Of a stretch of 64,000 bases of DNA, positions 61,570 through 64,000 are shown piece after piece; position 1 is the stretch's first letter; each line of letters opens with the position of its first letter. The position numbers were made by a program, and so were the translations under genes. Under the pieces are notes generated by a model. The model searched no databases and was not told the DNA's origin. It saw only the letters and a program-made list of their open reading frames with translations. Source of the DNA: Rotaria sordida (lineage: Eukaryota; Rotifera; Eurotatoria; Philodinida; Philodinidae); assembly GCA_905250125.1 (NCBI GenBank), contig CAJNOL010000053.1:248749-312748 (forward strand). Direction: 5' to 3'.

Positions 61570-64000
61570 TTAAGTTTTATTATCACTGCCATTAATTGCA
61601 TTTAATGATGATGATGATGATTCTGTTCCATGGAAATCGGGTAATAAATCTTTAACTTTTAAACGCATTTCTGCTAAACGTTTTTCTCTTCCACGTTCTT
61701 TTCGTCTTTCCATTGGATATTGACGCCAAATAATAAACATAGTTTTTAAAATTCTTTTAACATTATGTTCTTTAGCTAAATCATCTAAACGCCATAGACG
61801 TATGATTTCTGTTTGTGTATAATCTTGCCAAATTTTAAATGTATTTTTCATTAAATGATTTATATAATGTCTTTCAGCTCGTTCTTCAGCTATTTCTGTT
61901 TGATGTTTATATCGTTGCCATGATGTAAAATATCGACGATAGAGTAAATGTTTATGAAATTCCAAAGCACGATTAGTTTTTATTTCAATATCTCGTCGTA
62001 TTGTTTCATACCAAACATTAAATGTACGTTGTACAATTATATAATTATAATGTTCTTCAGCTGTTTGTATTTGTTGATGACGAATTAAAATAAGTTTTTT
62101 TAATGGATTTAATCCATAATAACGCATTCGATAGAGTCTAAAGATGAAATATTTTATAATATGTTTTTTTTTTGTTCTCTTTTGTTTAAAAGAAAAAAAT
62201 AAATTTTTACCTGCAATGAATAACAGCTTTTTCATTTAATAATTGTAAACGTTCTTCAAAATGTTTTCGTTCTAATTCACGTTCTTTTTCAAGACGACGT
62301 TTTTCTCGTGCTTCTTCAACTTTTAATCGTTTTTCTTCTTCTTCTTGACGAATTTTTTCTTCCATTAGTTCTATAAAAAATTAAAAAAAAATTTTTGTTA
62401 TTCTTTTTTTTTTGAAAAGAACGTTGTTCGGATTTTATTTTTCATACGTTGTACTTTAACGAATTTTTCTTCTTCAATAGCTCGTCGTTTAGTTTCACGT
62501 TCAGTTTTTAATGTATATCGTCGTCGTGCTCGTTCTTCCATATTTGCTAATAACATATCATTTCTTGTTGTTGGTCGATCAGTTAATGTTTGACTATTGG
62601 AAAATGGATGAAAAAAAAACAGAGGTATTTTTAAGGACACCATATTCAGAAATGTCAACTTTACGAGAAAAAGTCGATTTATATATATATATATATATAT
62701 TGTGAGGTGTGGGTAGAATAGAGGTCCTGTCCTCACCGATATCCACACCTTACCCTATACCTACGTATAAAGAACCATGATCGAAACTTTGGCATAATAA
62801 GTACTTCTCAGGGCTATATGATATATCTCCATATACACCATCTAATGAAGCTTGGCGAATAGTGCGAAAATATTAGGTAACATAGGTGAACTTATTTCGA
62901 ATCGAAACACTTACGAAATCAAAAACATTGTTTTTCGTTTGTCTCAGAATCAATTTTTTCGAGTATGCCGTTTACGCGGGCAAACTTTTCTTAATAATAA
63001 CGAGTCAATATAAAACTGGCAGATTTTTTTATTATACAACAGACAGTTAGGGCTAGATCATAATAGAGCCTAATTTTGAATTTCTCTGTTGCTGAAATGA
63101 AAAACTTAGATCTTTGATTGGGATAACGATTGTTTTGGCCACGAATTTAAGAATTCTTTCAAAACAAAAGCTTTTAAAACAAATGAGCAGAAAAATTCTA
63201 AAATCGAGCTCTATTACGATCTAGCCCTAAGTGTACTCTACAATTTAAAAACCACTCCAATATGTTAGCTCGTATCCTCATTTTGAAAACTTTACATGCG
63301 TAAAGGATACTTTTGACCAATGAATTGGCTATAACTCATGAAAATCTTAGAGATGTAGGAAGATATTTTATTCATTATCTATTCCCGTCAAAAATGATAT
63401 TCTCTGAAATTTTGATTGAAATAGAATGAAGAGTAAAAAAAATGTCTATTCCCGAGAGGGCTTAACACATACTCCAATTGACTTGTATTAAATTGTTTTT
63501 GTAATTCTCCACGATTGTGTGCTTGAATAAGAGCAGTCGCATGACGTCGATCAGTTATTAATTGTTTTCGTTGTTTTTCTTCCATTTCGTTCTAAAAACG
63601 AATTTTTTCTTTTTTTTTCAAAAACAAAAAGAAGTTAACAAAAAATTTTTTTCACTTGTTGTGCTTTTAGTGCTTCAAGATTAGCAATTTGATTATGAAG
63701 AGATTGTTGATCTTGTTGATATTTAAGTTCTCCTATCATTTTTTGTTGATCTAAAGAAAAGAACAAAAACAAAAATAAATTAAATTAAATTTCAATGAAG
63801 AAAATAAACCTTTTAATAAACGATTTTGTTCTTTAAGCATTTTCATTTGAGCATTATAACGATGTTCAAATGTATTCATAACACGTGATGTAGATTTATG
63901 TTCACCCATTTCAAGACGAATACGTTTTTCACGCATTTTTTTCTTACTTAAATCTTCATCACTACTTGATAATTCATCAAAATCAAGATGCATACGACGT
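61570..64000 (-). CDS. CCDC191: CCDC191-like coiled-coil protein with Trp-containing helical repeats (5' part outside window)
   Basis: The frame is open at the window edge (MHLDFDELSSSDEDLSKKKM at 63993 may be internal). A charged helix contains HKSTSRVMNTFEHRYNAQMK and, after a long intron, SQTLTDRPTTRNDMLLANME with RARRRYTLKTERE (62,460-62,595). Then a Glu/Arg coiled coil (62,220-62,370) is followed by several 'W' repeats of Sfi1-like spacing: VQRTFNVWYETIRR, YRRYFTSWQRYKHQ, MKNTFKIWQDYTQ and LKTMFIIWRQYP. The end is EKRLAEMRLKVKDLLPDFHG, which matches the conserved CCDC191 C-terminus (LPDFQ). Molecular function is not well defined in the family. The intron at about 62,596-63,470 contains a foldback and a TG-rich hairpin. 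Confidence 0.85.
62702..62755. repeat. TG-rich hairpin in a CCDC191 intron
   Basis: gtgaggtgtgggtagaatag is followed within 30 bp by ccgatatccacaccttaccc; ggtgtgg and ccacacc form the stem. It follows a (TA)n run (about 62,682-62,700). Confidence 0.5.
62972..63310. mobile_element. Foldback element in a CCDC191 intron
   Basis: Left cagttagggctagatcataa then tagagcc pairs with the right arm, in reverse complement cacttagggctagatcgtaa then tagagct. Outer blocks tttacgcgggcaaacttttc and tttacgcatgtaaagttttc also match. Arms are about 130 bp. The real ends may lie further out. Confidence 0.7.

Overview
The window is nuclear DNA of a small-genome invertebrate, most likely a bdelloid rotifer (Adineta/Rotaria-like). 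The grounds are strong AT bias, very short introns (mostly 50-110 bp), animal-specific genes (RAPGEF1/C3G, a class I bHLH E-protein, axonemal DNAI3, CCDC92, CCDC191, a rho-class GST), a bacterial-type LigD phosphoesterase domain carried in an intron-containing gene, and a degenerate CCCACA tract that matches the TGTGGG telomere unit I recall for bdelloids. The species assignment is inference. No prokaryotic operon, CRISPR array, rRNA or convincing tRNA gene was seen.

Layout. 0-1.1 kb: 3' part of a CCDC92-like coiled-coil gene (+). 1.1-9.3 kb: gene-poor, with a decayed hAT transposase, a short TIR element and two foldback elements, one an almost perfect 650-bp palindrome. 9.3-11.1 kb: intronless KY-domain gene (-), followed by a related foldback element and an AT desert to 15 kb. 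15.1-15.7 kb: small two-exon gene (-), possibly LURP-one/tubby-like. 16.9-20.7 kb: ARFGAP2/3 (-), divergent from NUP98 without NUP96 (21.4-24.5 kb, +). 24.5-26.5 kb: hairpin element, tRNA-derived SINE-like sequence and foldback. 26.6-28.4 kb: GST (-). 29.1-34.3 kb: RAPGEF1/C3G (+). 34.7-35.6 kb: stand-alone LigD-type 3'-phosphoesterase (+). 37.1-42.7 kb: E-protein transcription factor (-). 44.7-45.2 kb: calmodulin-like EF-hand gene (+), convergent with a long coiled-coil gene (45.3-49.7 kb, -), which shares a 203-bp bidirectional promoter region with DNAI3/WDR63 (49.9-58.4 kb, +). A small secreted-peptide gene lies antisense inside a DNAI3 intron. 58.5-61.2 kb: LRAT-domain gene (-). 61.6-64 kb: 3' part of CCDC191 (-), running off the window.

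Genes are packed head-to-head or tail-to-tail with 90-700 bp between them. Most long introns and gene deserts are explained by non-coding inverted-repeat (foldback) elements; at least ten different ones were found by reading arms against each other. Several have TG-rich, telomere-like cores.

The most notable items are: (1) the eukaryotic, intron-split LigD phosphoesterase, whose conserved Trp is encoded only by a candidate 3-nt microexon; (2) the swarm of foldback elements and their telomere-like cores; (3) the nested antisense secreted-peptide gene; and (4) a Nup98 with Thr in place of Ser at the self-cleavage position and no Nup96. All exon borders are read by eye from GT/AG sites and reading frame. 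Lengths divisible by three were checked for CCDC92, the 15-kb gene, NUP98, GST, the phosphoesterase, the EF-hand gene and the LRAT gene.
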